Shown: positions 39,227 through 51,766 of the stretch, one piece after another
How the letters are laid out: each line of letters opens with the position of its first letter
Position numbering within the stretch: the first letter of the stretch is position 1
Source: Bacillus sp. HNG
GTDB lineage: Bacteria > Bacillota > Bacilli > Bacillales > Bacillaceae_L
Assembly: GCF_003400205.1 (NCBI RefSeq)
Contig: NZ_QUQV01000003.1
Coordinates: 1-64,000, forward strand
Length of the DNA stretch: 64,000 nt
Direction: 5' to 3'
The notes under the pieces: generated by a model
The model's input: the letters and a program-made list of their open reading frames with translations, nothing else
Databases searched by the model: none
Told to the model about the DNA's origin: nothing
Made by a program: the position numbers and the translations under genes

Positions 39227-39895
39227 TTAATAGTCAGAAGATCCTGTTAGTCCATTAACAATTGCTACGCCTGAACTTGCACCAATTCTTGTAGCTCCTG
39301 CATCAATCATATCTTGAGTGCCTTTAGCGTCACGAACTCCGCCAGATGCTTTAACTCCGATGTCTGGTCCGACAGTTTTACGCATTAAACGAATGTCTTC
39401 CACTGTTGCTCCACCGGTCGAAAAACCTGTTGATGTTTTCACAAAATCAGCACCGGCCTTAACGGCAAGCTCACACGCCCTTAATTTCTCCTCATCTGTT
39501 AGCAAACATGTTTCAATGATAACTTTTGTAAGTGCTTTGCCTTTTGCCGCTTCCACAACTGCGCGGATGTCTTTTTCAACTAATTCGTCATTTTTATCCT
39601 TAAGGGCACCGATATTGATAACCATATCCACTTCTGTTGCACCTTTTTCAATAGCATCCTTTGTTTCAAATGCTTTAGTTTCGGGTGTACTAGCGCCTAA
39701 TGGAAATCCGATAACCGTACAAACCTTTACTTCGGAATCTTTTAACAGGTTAGCCGCTGTTTCAACCCATGTTGGGTTTACACAAACAGACATGAACCCA
39801 TATTCCTTTGCCTCTGCACAAAGTTTTTCAATTTGAGCTTTCGTTGTATCTGCTTTTAATGCTGTATGATCAATCAGTTTAGCAATGTTCGTCAT
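39227..39895 (-). CDS. deoC: Deoxyribose-phosphate aldolase
   Basis: DeoC (222 residues) splits 2-deoxyribose-5-phosphate to acetaldehyde and glyceraldehyde-3-phosphate in deoxynucleoside catabolism. Active-site features are [23 protein letters not shown], the Schiff-base Lys in [14 protein letters not shown], and [10 protein letters not shown]. In B. subtilis deoC lies elsewhere with nupC and pdp; here it is inserted between mtaB and yqeW beside a family D element. Confidence 0.96.
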   Translation of the reverse strand: MTNIAKLIDHTALKADTTKAQIEKLCAEAKEYGFMSVCVNPTWVETAANLLKDSEVKVCTVIGFPLGASTPETKAFETKDAIEKGATEVDMVINIGALKDKNDELVEKDIRAVVEAAKGKALTKVIIETCLLTDEEKLRACELAVKAGADFVKTSTGFSTGGATVEDIRLMRKTVGPDIGVKASGGVRDAKGTQDMIDAGATRIGASSGVAIVNGLTGSSDY

Positions 39896-39989
39896 TATGT
39901 ATGTCTCCTTTTACTTTTTAGTTGTACGTACCTCTAACATCATAACATTTGTTTTAGTGGGTGACTAGCACCTAAACAGTTTTATTATG

Positions 39990-40026
39990 CGATAAAAAAA
40001 AGAAGCTAATCCAATGATTAACTTCT
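39990..40026 (-). terminator. Terminator of mtaB (heat-shock operon end)
   Basis: A 10-bp stem with one G-U pair (40002-40011 with 40016-40025) is followed on the minus strand by eight T residues after CT. Confidence 0.88.
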
Positions 40027-40041
40027 TTTCATCCTATTTTA

Positions 40042-41403
40042 TTACGCTGTCGTTCTTGCTTCTTCTGATTTAATTGGAAAATCGTCTTCAACTTTTACAA
40101 ATTGACCCTCATTATATGGGTAGCCAGCCTTCGTAATTTTTACTTTCACGATTTTACCAATCATATCTTCAGTTGCATCGAATTTCACTTTTAGATAATT
40201 GTCCGTAAAACCAACATATAAACCACTAGTTGGATTGTCCTTGTCTAGTTCCTCCGGAATAACTTCTAAAACTTCTCCTTCGTAATTAGATGCATATTCC
40301 TTGGCTAATTGGTCGGATAGAGAAATAAGACGGTGTACACGCTCATTTTTTACTTCCTCATCAATTTGGTCTTCCATTCTCGCCGCTGGAGTACCTGTAC
40401 GTTTAGAGTATGGGAAAACGTGTAATTCTGAGAATTTGTGTTCCTTAACAAAATTATAAGTTTCCATAAACTCTTCTTCCGTTTCACCAGGGAATCCAAC
40501 AATAACATCAGATGTTAACGCTAAGCCTGGTAATGCCTGACGAAGTTTTGTTAAACGCTCTGCAAAGAATTCCATTGTATATTTACGTCTCATACGTTTT
40601 AACACAGTGTTTGAACCAGATTGCAATGGAACGTGTAGATGTCTTACTACTTTTGTTGATTGATCAAGTACCTCTATAATTTCATCAGTAATTTGGCTAG
40701 CCTCGATGGAGGAAATACGAATTCTCTTAAGACCAATCACTTTAGATTCTAGGTCACGTAAAAGAGCAGCTAGATTATAATCCTTCATATCCTCACCATA
40801 TCCACCAGTATGGATTCCAGTTAAGACAATTTCTTTATACCCTGCATTTACAAGCTGTTGTGCTTGTTTAATTACTTCCTCTGGATCACGAGAACGCATT
40901 AGACCACGAGCCCATGGAATAATACAGAAGGTACAGAAATTGTTACAGCCTTCTTGAATTTTCAATGAAGCACGGGTACGGTCTGTAAATGAAGGTACGT
41001 CAAGTTCTTCATATACACGTGTTTTCATGATATTACCTACTCCATTTATCGGAGTGCGCTCTTGCTTGTACTGCTCAATATACTCAAGCATTTTCTTTCG
41101 ATCCTGTGTGCCTACAACAATATCAACGCCAGGGATTGCCATGATTTCTGCTGGTGATGTTTGCGCATAACAGCCTGTAACACAAATAACAGCATCAGGA
41201 TTTTTACGTATTGCTCTACGTATAACCTGTCTACTCTTTTTATCTCCTGTATTTGTAACAGTACAAGTATTAATCACATACACATCAGCAGTACTTTCAA
41301 ACTCGGTACGCTCATAGCCATTTTCTTTAAAAAGCTGCCAAATGGCTTCTGTTTCATAATGATTTACTTTACATCCTAATGTATGGAATGCAACTAATGA
41401 CAT
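40042..41403 (-). CDS. mtaB: tRNA t6A37 methylthiotransferase MtaB
   Basis: A radical-SAM methylthiotransferase of 453 residues that converts t6A37 to ms2t6A37 in tRNA. It has an N-terminal UPF0004 domain with cluster cysteines (LGCKVN, NTCTVTN, VTGCYAQ), the radical-SAM motif CNNFCTFC (about residue 148), and a C-terminal TRAM domain (about 375-440). The ATG at 41403 has GAGGTGA within the rsmE stop region 7 bases upstream. It is the last gene of the heat-shock operon. Confidence 0.95.
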   Translation of the reverse strand: MSLVAFHTLGCKVNHYETEAIWQLFKENGYERTEFESTADVYVINTCTVTNTGDKKSRQVIRRAIRKNPDAVICVTGCYAQTSPAEIMAIPGVDIVVGTQDRKKMLEYIEQYKQERTPINGVGNIMKTRVYEELDVPSFTDRTRASLKIQEGCNNFCTFCIIPWARGLMRSRDPEEVIKQAQQLVNAGYKEIVLTGIHTGGYGEDMKDYNLAALLRDLESKVIGLKRIRISSIEASQITDEIIEVLDQSTKVVRHLHVPLQSGSNTVLKRMRRKYTMEFFAERLTKLRQALPGLALTSDVIVGFPGETEEEFMETYNFVKEHKFSELHVFPYSKRTGTPAARMEDQIDEEVKNERVHRLISLSDQLAKEYASNYEGEVLEVIPEELDKDNPTSGLYVGFTDNYLKVKFDATEDMIGKIVKVKITKAGYPYNEGQFVKVEDDFPIKSEEARTTA

Positions 41404-41408
41404 TATTG

Positions 41409-42152
41409 TCACCTCGCTAATTCAAAATAATATGATACAGCTGATAAAACGTATAATGGTGCTGTCTCAGTTCGTAAAATCCGAGGACCAAAGCTACAGG
41501 AAATAAAATCATTCTCTAATAATGTATCTACCTCTTTTTCTGTAAGACCGCCTTCGGGTCCAATCACAACAAAAAGGGATTCACCATGATTTAATTGTGA
41601 TAACACTCGTGCTAGATTTGAGTTTTCACCGCGCTTTGCATCTTCTTCATAAGCTACTACTTTATAAGTATAGGTCCCGCTGAAAGACAATAATTCTGTA
41701 AAGGACATAGGTTTACTCACGTTAGGAACCATTGCACGATGTGATTGCTCTGCTGCTTCCTTTGCAATTTTCTCCCAGCGTTCTACCTTTTTTTGTCCCT
41801 TCTTTTCATCCCATTTAACAATTGAACGAGCCGCAACAAAAGGGACAAACTCAGATGCTCCAAGCTCCGTCCCTTTTTGGATAACATATTCAAGCTTGTC
41901 CCCTTTCGGCAAACCGCTTGCAATACAAACCTTAATGGGGAGCTCATTCGAGTTCTCTACCCATTCTACAACATTGGCTAAAACCATATCATTGGTAATT
42001 TCAGTAATTGCACAAAGTGCTACTCTTCCATTATAGCAACAATAAATGGTGTCTCCAACTGACATTCTCATGACTCGTGTTATATGGTGAACATCCTCAC
42101 CCAAAATTTTAGCCTGCGTTTCACTCATTTGATCGACAAAATATCGTTGCAT
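41409..42152 (-). CDS. rsmE: 16S rRNA (uracil(1498)-N(3))-methyltransferase
   Basis: RsmE (247 residues), a SPOUT-class methyltransferase. It has an N-terminal PUA-like domain (MQRYFVDQ) and the C-terminal knot with VVIGPEGGLTEKEVD and FGPRILRTETAPLYVLS. The ATG at 42152 has AGGGTGGG upstream. It follows prmA by 26 bases and precedes mtaB by 5. Confidence 0.95.
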   Translation of the reverse strand: MQRYFVDQMSETQAKILGEDVHHITRVMRMSVGDTIYCCYNGRVALCAITEITNDMVLANVVEWVENSNELPIKVCIASGLPKGDKLEYVIQKGTELGASEFVPFVAARSIVKWDEKKGQKKVERWEKIAKEAAEQSHRAMVPNVSKPMSFTELLSFSGTYTYKVVAYEEDAKRGENSNLARVLSQLNHGESLFVVIGPEGGLTEKEVDTLLENDFISCSFGPRILRTETAPLYVLSAVSYYFELAR

Positions 42153-42178
42153 CGATTTTCCCACCCTGCAAGAATCCT

Positions 42179-43123
42179 TTACTCACTTTTCTTTCTAGCG
42201 ATCATGGATACCCAGTCTTCCATTACAAGTACTTCCTCAATAATGAATCCAGATGCTAAAAGACGATCCTTTACTTCTTGTTTTTTCGTATTAATAATTC
42301 CAGATACAATGAAAGCACCATTTGGTTTTAGGATTTTTGCTGCGTCGTCAGTAAAACGAACAATGATTTCAGCAAGAATATTTGCCACAATGAGATCCAC
42401 TGGTCCTTCTATATCATCAAGCAGATTGTTTTGTGATACCGTAACTACGTCATGTACTTTGTTTAATTTTATGTTGAGTTTTGCACTCTCAACGGCTACC
42501 GTATCTAAATCTAGCGCCCTGATAGATCCTGCACCAAGCATGGCAGCAGCAATGCTTAAAACACCTGAACCAGTCCCAACATCGACAATGGTATCTCCTT
42601 TTTTCACAGTACGTTCTAGGGCTTGAATACTCATAACAGTTGTAGGATGTGTACCTGTTCCAAAAGCCATTCCAGGGTCTAGTTCGATAATTAATTCATC
42701 GCTATGAACAGGCTCATACATTTCCCATGTAGGTACAATCGTGAATTTCTCCGAGATTTTTACAGGGTGATAATATTTTTTCCATGCTGTAGCCCATTCT
42801 TCCTCATGAACTTCACTAATGGTGATTTTATTATGACCCAAATCAATATCAAAAAGCAAAAGATTGTTAATGGCTTCTTTAATTTCTTCCACCGTTTCAC
42901 CTAAGAAACTATTGATAGGAAGGTATGCTTTGACGATAACACCTTCTTCAGGATAATCATCAGGATTAAGTTGGTAGATCTCACCAAACACATTTTCACG
43001 TTCCTTTGTTAGGTCAAATGGATCTTCAATCACAACTCCACTGGCACCTGCCTCATGAAGAATATTTGATATCGGCTCAACCGCCTCCTGTGTTGTGTGA
43101 ATGCTAATTTCAGACCATTTCAA
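42179..43123 (-). CDS. prmA: Ribosomal protein L11 methyltransferase
   Basis: PrmA (314 residues) trimethylates ribosomal protein L11. The SAM motif is [18 protein letters not shown], and [14 protein letters not shown] and [11 protein letters not shown] are present. The start is taken as TTG at 43123 ([18 protein letters not shown]), with GGAG about 9 bases upstream, matching the family N-terminus. The open frame extends 23 codons further, toward family C repeat DNA. The gene follows dnaJ in the heat-shock operon. Confidence 0.94.
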   Translation of the reverse strand: MKWSEISIHTTQEAVEPISNILHEAGASGVVIEDPFDLTKERENVFGEIYQLNPDDYPEEGVIVKAYLPINSFLGETVEEIKEAINNLLLFDIDLGHNKITISEVHEEEWATAWKKYYHPVKISEKFTIVPTWEMYEPVHSDELIIELDPGMAFGTGTHPTTVMSIQALERTVKKGDTIVDVGTGSGVLSIAAAMLGAGSIRALDLDTVAVESAKLNIKLNKVHDVVTVSQNNLLDDIEGPVDLIVANILAEIIVRFTDDAAKILKPNGAFIVSGIINTKKQEVKDRLLASGFIIEEVLVMEDWVSMIARKKSE

Positions 43124-43147
43124 TTCTACCAACTCCAATCCTATTTT

Positions 43148-43295
43148 ATCAAATACGCCTTGGCGTATTTGCGCCGATTTTTTTAGGCCCACACGAGGTG
43201 GGTCACAAAGACGTTGCCAAGTGGCGTTCTTAGTCTTTAATCTTACGCCTCGAAAAACTTCCTATGAAAAATCGTGGCAACCGCCGGAGGCTTTA
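43148..43295 (-). repeat. Family C repeat copy C1, between dnaJ and prmA
   Basis: A ~148-bp element. Its prmA-proximal end is the palindrome CAAATACGCCTTGGCGTATTTG (positions 43150-43171); the middle contains GTGGGTCACAAAGACGTTGCC and the far end CCGCCGGAGGCTTT. It ends 24 bases before the prmA start. A separate 13-bp inverted repeat (AAACATTATTCGG ... CCGAATAATGTTT) lies between it and the dnaJ stop and may be a weak terminator. Confidence 0.9.
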
Positions 43296-43332
43296 AACAT
43301 TATTCGGGGATTTAACCGAATAATGTTTATTA

Positions 43333-44463
43333 CTACTCGCCTTTAAATGCTCGTTTTACTTTCGAAAAAAAATTATCATGCTGCTCATCTGGAGCTTCAT
43401 TACCGCTTATTTCTGTAAATTCACGAAGCAATTGTTTTTGCTTTTCTGTAAGCTTTGTTGGGGTAATGACACGAACGCGAATATGTTGGTCCCCTTGACC
43501 ATATCCTCGTACATTCGGTACACCCTTTCCGCGCAGACGGAAATTCGTTCCAGTTTGAGTACCCGCAGGTATTTTTAATTTTACTTTTCCGTGCAAAGTA
43601 GGTACTTCAATTTCATCACCTAATGCAGCTTGTGCAAAGGTTAAAGGCATTTCACAGTAAATATCGTCTCCATCACGCTCGAAAAATTCATGTGAACGCA
43701 CATGGAACACAACATATAAATCCCCTGGAGGTCCACCATTTACACCTGGCTCTCCCTGACCAGCAACACGAAGTTGTTGACCATCATCAATGCCTGCTGG
43801 AATCTTAACATGGATTTTTTTGCGTTTTTTCACTTTTCCAGAGCCACTACAAGTTGAACATTTATCCTTAATAAATTTACCTGTTCCACTACAATGATGG
43901 CAGACACGTCTATTTACAATTCGCCCAAATGCAGTGTTCTGTTCAACATTGATTTGACCTGAACCGCCACAGTGTGAACAAGTTTCTGGTTTTGTTCCAG
44001 GTTTTGCACCTGAACCATGACACGTTGAACATTCTTCTTCTCTTGGGATTTCAATGTCTGTTTCTTTACCAAAAACAGCCTCTTCAAACTGTAATGTCAT
44101 CGTGTATTGTAAATCTGCTCCTTGGCGAGGTGCATTTGGGTCTCTTCTTCTTGTTCCCCCACCAAAAATAGAACTGAAGATGTCTTCGAAACCAAAACCA
44201 CCGCCAAAATCAGCACCGCCTCCAAAACCACCAAAGCCTTGGTTTGGATCTGTATGTCCGAATTGGTCATAATGGGCACGTTTGTTATCATCTGTTAACG
44301 TATCATAAGCTTCTGTAATTTCTTTAAACTTATCAGCAGCATCTGCTTCTTTATTGATATCGGGGTGATATTTTTTAGATAATTTTCGATATGCCTTTTT
44401 TATTTCATCTTTGCCTGCACTTTTCGAAACCCCGAGTACCTCATAATAATCTCTTTTACTCAT
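43333..44463 (-). CDS. dnaJ: Chaperone DnaJ
   Basis: DnaJ (376 residues): J domain with HPD ([11 protein letters not shown]), Gly/Phe-rich linker (about 75-105), four zinc motifs ([36 protein letters not shown]) and the substrate-binding C-terminal domains. The ATG at 44463 ([12 protein letters not shown]) has GGGAGTGG upstream. It is separated from dnaK by 564 bases filled with two repeat elements, and from prmA by another. Confidence 0.97.
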   Translation of the reverse strand: MSKRDYYEVLGVSKSAGKDEIKKAYRKLSKKYHPDINKEADAADKFKEITEAYDTLTDDNKRAHYDQFGHTDPNQGFGGFGGGADFGGGFGFEDIFSSIFGGGTRRRDPNAPRQGADLQYTMTLQFEEAVFGKETDIEIPREEECSTCHGSGAKPGTKPETCSHCGGSGQINVEQNTAFGRIVNRRVCHHCSGTGKFIKDKCSTCSGSGKVKKRKKIHVKIPAGIDDGQQLRVAGQGEPGVNGGPPGDLYVVFHVRSHEFFERDGDDIYCEMPLTFAQAALGDEIEVPTLHGKVKLKIPAGTQTGTNFRLRGKGVPNVRGYGQGDQHIRVRVITPTKLTEKQKQLLREFTEISGNEAPDEQHDNFFSKVKRAFKGE

Positions 44464-44537
44464 TAAATCCACTCCCGCATCATTCACATAAAGAATATTG
44501 TATCATTTCCTTTTATAAAATGGCAATAATACATGTT

Positions 44538-44696
44538 ATCAAATCAATTCGACTTGGCGTATTTGCGCTCAGATTTTTTAGGCCCTTCACGAGGTGGGTC
44601 ACAAAGACGTTGCCACAGGAAGTGGTGTTCTTAGTCTTTGGCCTTACACACGAAAAATTGCCTTTGAAAATCTGTGGCATCCGCCGGAGGCTTTAA
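44538..44696 (-). repeat. Family C repeat copy C2, upstream of dnaJ
   Basis: A ~159-bp copy in the same orientation as the one before prmA: TTGGCGTATTTGCGC at the dnaJ-proximal end, GAGGTGGGTCACAAAGACG in the middle, CCGCCGGAGGCTTTAA at the distal end. Its proximal palindrome is damaged (AAATCAATTCGAC). It ends about 74 bases before the dnaJ start. Confidence 0.88.
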
Positions 44697-44703
44697 CTTT
44701 GTT

Positions 44704-44727
44704 CAGCCGAGGTTTGAACCCCGGCTA
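44704..44727. other. Hairpin between repeats C2 and A2
   Basis: AGCCGAGG and CCCCGGCT form a stem around TTTGAA, extended imperfectly to AACTTAGCC/GGCT..AAGTT. It lacks a U run, so it is more likely an mRNA structure or processing barrier within the dnaK-dnaJ transcript than a terminator. Confidence 0.45.
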
Positions 44728-44858
44728 AGTTAATAACTCTTAAAACATTCTTCTCCACAAATAGAAGTAGTGGACTTCTGCTGAATAAAGTAAAAAAGCC
44801 AAAGCCAAGACAGGCCTGACTTCGACTTTTCAACATTTAATTCTTTTATTGATGTCTG

Positions 44859-45027
44859 GCTCCAGTGCCTAGAAACTCAAGAAACTTCAACTCCTCCTAC
44901 AGAGGCAAACTACGCCTCTTTGTCGGAGTCTCCGACCGCACAGGATGTGCTAGTGCCGACTTCGCCACAGGAAGTGGCGTTTTAGTCGGCCAGTTTTTTC
45001 GTTTCTGTGCAAGGCACATACGCCTTT

Positions 45028-45028
<1 letters not shown>
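44859..45028 (+). repeat. Family A repeat copy A2, directly after dnaK
   Basis: The plus strand reads GCTCCAGTGCCTAGAAACTC at the left end and TTTCTGTGCAAGGCAC at the right end. It includes the hairpins GAGGCAAACTACGCCTC and GCCGACTTCGCC...GGCGTTTTAGTCGGC. The right end abuts the dnaK stop codon. It is the longest and most complete copy of family A here. Confidence 0.85.
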
Positions 45029-46878
<1,850 letters not shown>

Positions 46879-46901
46879 TTAATTTGTACAAAACTTTAAA
46901 A

Positions 46902-47498
46902 TTACTCGTTTACTTTAACCATTGAAGGACGTAAAACTCGATCTTTAAGTTTATATCCTTTTTGGAACTCTTCAAGAACTACATTTGATTCTGCATCCGG
47001 GTCACTCACCTGCATTACTGCTTGATGCACATTTGGGTCAAATGGTTTTCCAACAGCTTCGATTGCTTCAACGCCTTCTTTTTTCAGGGCATCAATAATA
47101 CTACGGTATACCATTTCTACGCCTTGCATAATGGATTTTGCTTGTTCATTTGTTGCTTCTACTTGAAGTGCTCTTTCAAAATTATCAAGAGCCGGCAACA
47201 AATCATTTACAAGACTTTGAGCTCTATATGTAGCAGCTGTTTCTTGATCTAAGCGAGCACGTCTCTTAAAGTTTTCAAAGTCGGCAACCTGACGCAAAAT
47301 GCGATTTTCTGCCTCTCCTAGCTTAGCCTCAAGTTCTGCGATTTTTTCATTGGCTTTCGAAAGTTCGGCATTCACATCATTTTCTTGTTCTTCTACTAAC
47401 TCTGCTTCAGCCTGTTCAATCGTTTCTACCACATCATGATCTACATTTCCTTCTTCTACTTCAATTTCTTCTTTCACTACTTCATTCTCGTTAGCCAA
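46902..47498 (-). CDS. grpE: Nucleotide exchange factor GrpE
   Basis: GrpE (198 residues), the exchange factor for DnaK. It has an acidic N-terminus, a long coiled coil (about 55-100), and the beta-wing domain with [16 protein letters not shown] start at 47498 ([11 protein letters not shown]) is 8 bases after GGAGG. The GTG three codons earlier lies too close to that SD. Confidence 0.95.
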   Translation of the reverse strand: MANENEVVKEEIEVEEGNVDHDVVETIEQAEAELVEEQENDVNAELSKANEKIAELEAKLGEAENRILRQVADFENFKRRARLDQETAATYRAQSLVNDLLPALDNFERALQVEATNEQAKSIMQGVEMVYRSIIDALKKEGVEAIEAVGKPFDPNVHQAVMQVSDPDAESNVVLEEFQKGYKLKDRVLRPSMVKVNE

Positions 47499-47598
47499 TA
47501 CACTCACCTCCCTTAAAGTGAAATCTCACTTCGTATAATACTTAGCTTAGTATATGTATTAGAGGGAAGATATCTCCCCCTACTAAATATGACCACCG

Positions 47599-48630
47599 CT
47601 ATTCAATTTGATACAGTTTCGTCAGGACCTTTGAAAAATCTTGACTTATATGCTGCAACAAAGTGATAACACGTGAATACTCCATTCTTGTAGGTCCTAA
47701 AATAGCAATAGACCCAAGATGTTCATTACCTATGGAATAAGTTGCCGTTATTAAGCTACAATCATTCATCGCAATATTGTTGTTCTCGTGACCAATCTTA
47801 ATATTTATTCCTGCTTTATCCGAACGTAACAACCTCGAAAATTCATGCTCACTTTCGATCATTGTTAATAATGATCGAACTTTGTCAATGTCATGGAACT
47901 CGGGTTGACTTAACATATTTGTTTTTCCACCAATATACATTTTTTCTTCCGTTTTCAGGGTAAGTGTTTTGTCCAAAACATTTAAGGCTGCATCATAGTT
48001 TCGAATATTGGTTTTTAAAAGGGTTGCAACCTCTTTATAAATTTTGTTTTTTAGGTCGGTTAGCGGAACACCAATAAGTCGTTCGTTTAGAATATTGACC
48101 ATTTTTTCAATATCGCTTGGGTCGATTGAATCAGGAAATGATATGGTTCGATTTTCCACATATCCATTATCCGTAACGATAATAGCAACAGCTGTTTCAT
48201 TGTTAATCGGAACAATTTGCAGCCTTTTCACTTTATTTTCTTTAAAGGCTGGACCTAATACGATTGCAGTATAGTTGGTTAGATCAGATAAAATCTGTGC
48301 AGATTTTTGTACAATTTTTTCGAGCTCATAAATCCTCTCTGCAAAAATTGACTTTAATTCTTGCTTTTCCTTAAAGGTTAACTGGCTTGGAGATAATAAA
48401 TGATCTACATAGTATCGATAACCTTGTTCGGATGGAACTCTACCAGATGAGCTGTGGGTTTTCTCAATAAATCCTAGTTCTTCTAGATCTGCCATCTCAT
48501 TGCGAATAGTTGCTGAGCTAAACACAATCCCATCCTTTTTCGACAATGTTCTTGACCCTACTGGCTGTGCAGATCTAATAAAGTCATCAATTATTACTTG
48601 AAGAATCAATAGTTGACGATCTGTTAGCAA
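47599..48630 (-). CDS. hrcA: Heat-inducible transcription repressor HrcA
   Basis: HrcA (343 residues): an N-terminal winged helix ([25 protein letters not shown]) and C-terminal GAF-like and dimerisation domains. It binds CIRCE and represses class I heat-shock genes. It is first in the operon, and a perfect CIRCE element lies in its own leader 16 bases upstream of the ATG. Confidence 0.97.
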   Translation of the reverse strand: MLTDRQLLILQVIIDDFIRSAQPVGSRTLSKKDGIVFSSATIRNEMADLEELGFIEKTHSSSGRVPSEQGYRYYVDHLLSPSQLTFKEKQELKSIFAERIYELEKIVQKSAQILSDLTNYTAIVLGPAFKENKVKRLQIVPINNETAVAIIVTDNGYVENRTISFPDSIDPSDIEKMVNILNERLIGVPLTDLKNKIYKEVATLLKTNIRNYDAALNVLDKTLTLKTEEKMYIGGKTNMLSQPEFHDIDKVRSLLTMIESEHEFSRLLRSDKAGINIKIGHENNNIAMNDCSLITATYSIGNEHLGSIAILGPTRMEYSRVITLLQHISQDFSKVLTKLYQIE

Positions 48631-48645
48631 GGAACATCACCTCTG

Positions 48646-48672
48646 TTAGCACTCTGATTTAACGAGTGCTAA
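48646..48672. promoter_or_regulatory. CIRCE operator (HrcA binding site)
   Basis: TTAGCACTC, nine bases, GAGTGCTAA is a perfect match to the consensus. It lies between the hrcA promoter and start codon. Confidence 0.98.
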
Positions 48673-48682
48673 TTCTATAATT

Positions 48683-48711
48683 AAATTACCAAATACATGT
48701 GTCATTGTCAA
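48683..48711 (-). promoter_or_regulatory. Sigma-A promoter of the hrcA operon
   Basis: The minus strand has a perfect TTGACA (48706-48711), a 17-base spacer and TAATTT (48683-48688). CIRCE begins about 10 bases downstream of the -10, so it would overlap the transcription start. Confidence 0.8.
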
Positions 48712-48730
48712 TGATTTAAACATATTCATT

Positions 48731-49867
48731 TTAAATCAAAAATGCTTGAAACACTTCATTTCCAAGAAATTTCCCTTTATTTGTTAGTCGAATAAAATCA
48801 TCTTTTTCCTCAAGCAGCCCTTTTTCCTTTTGTTCCTTAATTTGGCTTGCAAAAACATCATAAATACTTACAGAAAACTTTTCTTGAAAATGGGAGATCG
48901 AAACTCCTTTTGTTTTGCGTAGACCTAAAAATAGTTCTTCTTCCATTTTTTCTTCTACAGTTACTGAATGTGTTTCGACATATGGAAAACCGTGTTCGTC
49001 AATTGCTGACATATATTTTTTTATTGGACCGGCATTTGATATTCTTTTTCTTGAAACATAGCTATGTGCACCAGCACCAATCCCATAATATTCTTCATTA
49101 TTCCAATAGGTTAAATTATGGCGACTTTCAAAACCTTCTTTAGAAAAATTACTAATTTCATATTGGCGGAACCCATTCTTCTCCATTTCCTCCATTAAAA
49201 TTTCATACATTTTTGCCTCGTTTTCTTGGCTAGGTAAATGGAGTTTACCCTTTCTCATCAAGTTATAGAACACGGTTTTAGGTTCAATAATGAGTGAGTA
49301 TGCGGAAACATGCTCTACATCCAGGGAGAAAGCTATATCGAGTGATTCCTGAAAGCTTTCGATTGTTTGATTCGGAAGAGCATACATTAAATCAATGCTT
49401 ATGTTTTTAAAACCAACCTGTTTTGCCAATTCGATCGTATGAAATACATCTTCACGGCGATGGGTTCTACCGATTGCTTTAAGGAGCTCATCATCAAAGG
49501 TTTGAACACCAAAACTAATTCGATTGACACCCGAGTCTAACATTAGTTTTAATTTATCCTCTGTAAGATCACCCGGATTCGCTTCAAAGGTAAATTCGAA
49601 TGTCTTGCTTCGAGGATTTAAATAGTTATTAATACTAGATAGGAATATTTCTAGTTGGTTAACAGTAAGTACGGTAGGCGTTCCCCCACCAACAAAAATG
49701 GATTTAAGAGATGAAGGTGGATACGCTTCAATTGTATGTTTCAGTTCAGTATCCATGTATTGAAGATATTCATCAACTGGTTGTCCTTTTAGAAATACTT
49801 TATTGAAGTCACAATAGTGACAAATCTGTTCACAAAAAGGGATGTGAAGGTATGCTGCTTGTACCAA
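48731..49867 (-). CDS. hemW: HemW-like radical SAM heme chaperone
   Basis: A 378-residue coproporphyrinogen-dehydrogenase-like radical-SAM protein. The cluster motif is CEQICHYCDF (CxxxCxxC) near residue 13; FVGGGTPTVL and NRISFGVQTFDDELLKAIGR follow. Such proteins are now viewed as heme chaperones (HemW) rather than HemN enzymes. It lies between lepA and hrcA, as in B. subtilis. Confidence 0.93.
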   Translation of the reverse strand: MVQAAYLHIPFCEQICHYCDFNKVFLKGQPVDEYLQYMDTELKHTIEAYPPSSLKSIFVGGGTPTVLTVNQLEIFLSSINNYLNPRSKTFEFTFEANPGDLTEDKLKLMLDSGVNRISFGVQTFDDELLKAIGRTHRREDVFHTIELAKQVGFKNISIDLMYALPNQTIESFQESLDIAFSLDVEHVSAYSLIIEPKTVFYNLMRKGKLHLPSQENEAKMYEILMEEMEKNGFRQYEISNFSKEGFESRHNLTYWNNEEYYGIGAGAHSYVSRKRISNAGPIKKYMSAIDEHGFPYVETHSVTVEEKMEEELFLGLRKTKGVSISHFQEKFSVSIYDVFASQIKEQKEKGLLEEKDDFIRLTNKGKFLGNEVFQAFLI

Positions 49868-49890
49868 AAAATCACTTCTTTCGAAATAGA

Positions 49891-49918
49891 GAAAACCGCA
49901 GAAAGATCTGCGGTATCT
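49891..49918 (-). terminator. Terminator of lepA
   Basis: CCGCAG and CTGCGG, extended by flanking A-T pairs, form a stem around AAAGAT; the minus strand continues TTTTCTC. It lies 6 bases beyond the lepA stop. Confidence 0.75.
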
Positions 49919-49923
49919 TTAAT

Positions 49924-51747
49924 TTATTTGTCGTCCATTTTTAATACTGCCATGAATGCTTCTTGAGGTACTTCGACTGAGCCTACTTGCTTCATTCGTT
50001 TCTTACCTTCTTTTTGTTTTTCAAGAAGCTTACGCTTACGGGAAATGTCCCCACCATAACATTTTGCTAACACGTTTTTACGAATTGCTTTAATAGTTGA
50101 ACGTGCTATAATCTTTTGCCCAACCGCTGCCTGAATAGGCACCTCAAATTGCTGTCTTGGAATAAGTTCCTTTAGTTTCTCAACAATTATTTTTCCACGT
50201 TCATATGCTGTATCCTTATGAACGATGAAGGAAAGCGCGTCTACTTTTTCAGCATTTAATAGGATATCCATTTTTACAAGCTTAGATGGCTTATAGCCAA
50301 TTAACTCGTAGTCAAATGAAGCATAGCCCTTTGTACTTGATTTTAATTGGTCAAAGAAATCATATACAATTTCCGCAAGCGGAATTTCATAAACGATGCT
50401 AACGCGCTTTTCATCAAGGTACTGCATATCGATAAAAATACCACGTTTACCTTGGCATAGCTCCATAACAGCTCCAACATAATCGTTTGGCACCATCATA
50501 GTCGCTTTCACGTAAGGCTCTTCAATCCTATCAATTTTTTGTGGATCAGGCATATCAGACGGGTTATCAATTTTCAAATCTGTTCCATCCGTTAGAAAAA
50601 CATCATAAATAACGCTTGGCGCCGTTGTAATTAAATCGATTTTAAATTCTCTTTCGATTCTTTCTTGAATAATTTCCATATGCAATAGGCCTAAGAATCC
50701 ACATCGGAAACCAAAGCCGAGCGCCTGGGAAGTTTCCGGTTCGAATTGCAGGGCAGCATCATTTAATTCAAGTTTTTCCAAAGCTTCACGTAAATCATTG
50801 TATTTTGCTGTATCGATTGGATATAGTCCACAGTAAACCATTGGATTTAGACGACGATAACCCGGTAGTGCTGTGGTTACACCATTTTTAGCATTTGTAA
50901 TGGTATCACCTACACGTGTATCACCAACATGCTTAATCGATGCTGTTAAAAATCCTACATCCCCAACTGTTAGTTCTTCTTGTAAAGTTGCACGTGGTGT
51001 GAACACACCTACTTCAATTACTTCAAATTCCTTACCCGTTGCCATCATTTTAATTTTGTCTCCAGGCTTAACAGTACCTTCGACGATACGAATATATGCA
51101 ACTACGCCACGGTATGGGTCATATACAGAGTCAAAAATGAGTGCCTGTAATGGCGCTTCAGGGTCACCCTGCGGTGCAGGTACCTTTTCAACTACCTGTT
51201 CCAATATATCTTCTATCCCAATTCCTGCTTTGGCAGATGCAAGAACTGCTTCTGAGGCATCAAGTCCAATTACATCTTCAATTTCTTGCCTTACTCGCTC
51301 TGGATCCGCACTTGGCAAATCGATTTTATTAATTACCGGTAAAATTTCCAGGTCATTATCTAAAGCTAGGTACACGTTTGCTAAAGTTTGTGCTTCAATC
51401 CCCTGTGCAGCGTCGACCACAAGTACTGCACCCTCACATGCCGCTAAACTACGAGAAACTTCGTATGTAAAGTCAACATGCCCTGGGGTATCAATTAGGT
51501 GGAAAATATATTCCTCCCCATCTTTCGCTTTATATTTTAGCTGCACAGCATTCAGTTTAATTGTAATACCACGTTCTCTTTCTAGGTCCATGGAGTCTAG
51601 CAATTGCTCTTTCATTTCACGATGGGTTAGCGCATTTGTTTTTTCAAGAATGCGGTCAGCCAATGTTGATTTACCGTGGTCTATGTGAGCAATGATTGAA
51701 AAATTCCGGATTCTAGATTGTCTGTTACGTCTCTCTTCTTGGTTCAT
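49924..51747 (-). CDS. lepA: Elongation factor 4 (back-translocase LepA)
   Basis: LepA (607 residues), a ribosomal translational GTPase. It has G1 [11 protein letters not shown]3 DTPGHVDF and G4 NKIDLP, EF-G-like domains II, III and V, and the unique C-terminal domain ([21 protein letters not shown]). GGAGGA lies 7 bases upstream of the ATG. A family A repeat ends immediately before that SD. Confidence 0.98.
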   Translation of the reverse strand: MNQEERRNRQSRIRNFSIIAHIDHGKSTLADRILEKTNALTHREMKEQLLDSMDLERERGITIKLNAVQLKYKAKDGEEYIFHLIDTPGHVDFTYEVSRSLAACEGAVLVVDAAQGIEAQTLANVYLALDNDLEILPVINKIDLPSADPERVRQEIEDVIGLDASEAVLASAKAGIGIEDILEQVVEKVPAPQGDPEAPLQALIFDSVYDPYRGVVAYIRIVEGTVKPGDKIKMMATGKEFEVIEVGVFTPRATLQEELTVGDVGFLTASIKHVGDTRVGDTITNAKNGVTTALPGYRRLNPMVYCGLYPIDTAKYNDLREALEKLELNDAALQFEPETSQALGFGFRCGFLGLLHMEIIQERIEREFKIDLITTAPSVIYDVFLTDGTDLKIDNPSDMPDPQKIDRIEEPYVKATMMVPNDYVGAVMELCQGKRGIFIDMQYLDEKRVSIVYEIPLAEIVYDFFDQLKSSTKGYASFDYELIGYKPSKLVKMDILLNAEKVDALSFIVHKDTAYERGKIIVEKLKELIPRQQFEVPIQAAVGQKIIARSTIKAIRKNVLAKCYGGDISRKRKLLEKQKEGKKRMKQVGSVEVPQEAFMAVLKMDDK

Positions 51748-51766
51748 TCAAAATCCTCCTGATACG

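Noticed and set aside
39318-39836. 172-codon plus-strand frame antisense to deoC
   Set aside because: It is antisense to a well-conserved enzyme gene and its composition is typical of a shadow frame.
43124-43192. N-terminal extension of PrmA
   Set aside because: It runs into the family C element; TTG at 43123 with an SD matches the known PrmA N-terminus.
48044-48274. Plus-strand frames across hrcA, grpE and dnaK
   Set aside because: All are antisense to the heat-shock operon, whose genes and CIRCE are unambiguous.
50873-51688. 271-codon plus-strand frame antisense to lepA
   Set aside because: It is a mirror of the highly conserved lepA GTPase domain, Ser/Thr-rich, with no SD; lepA is certain.
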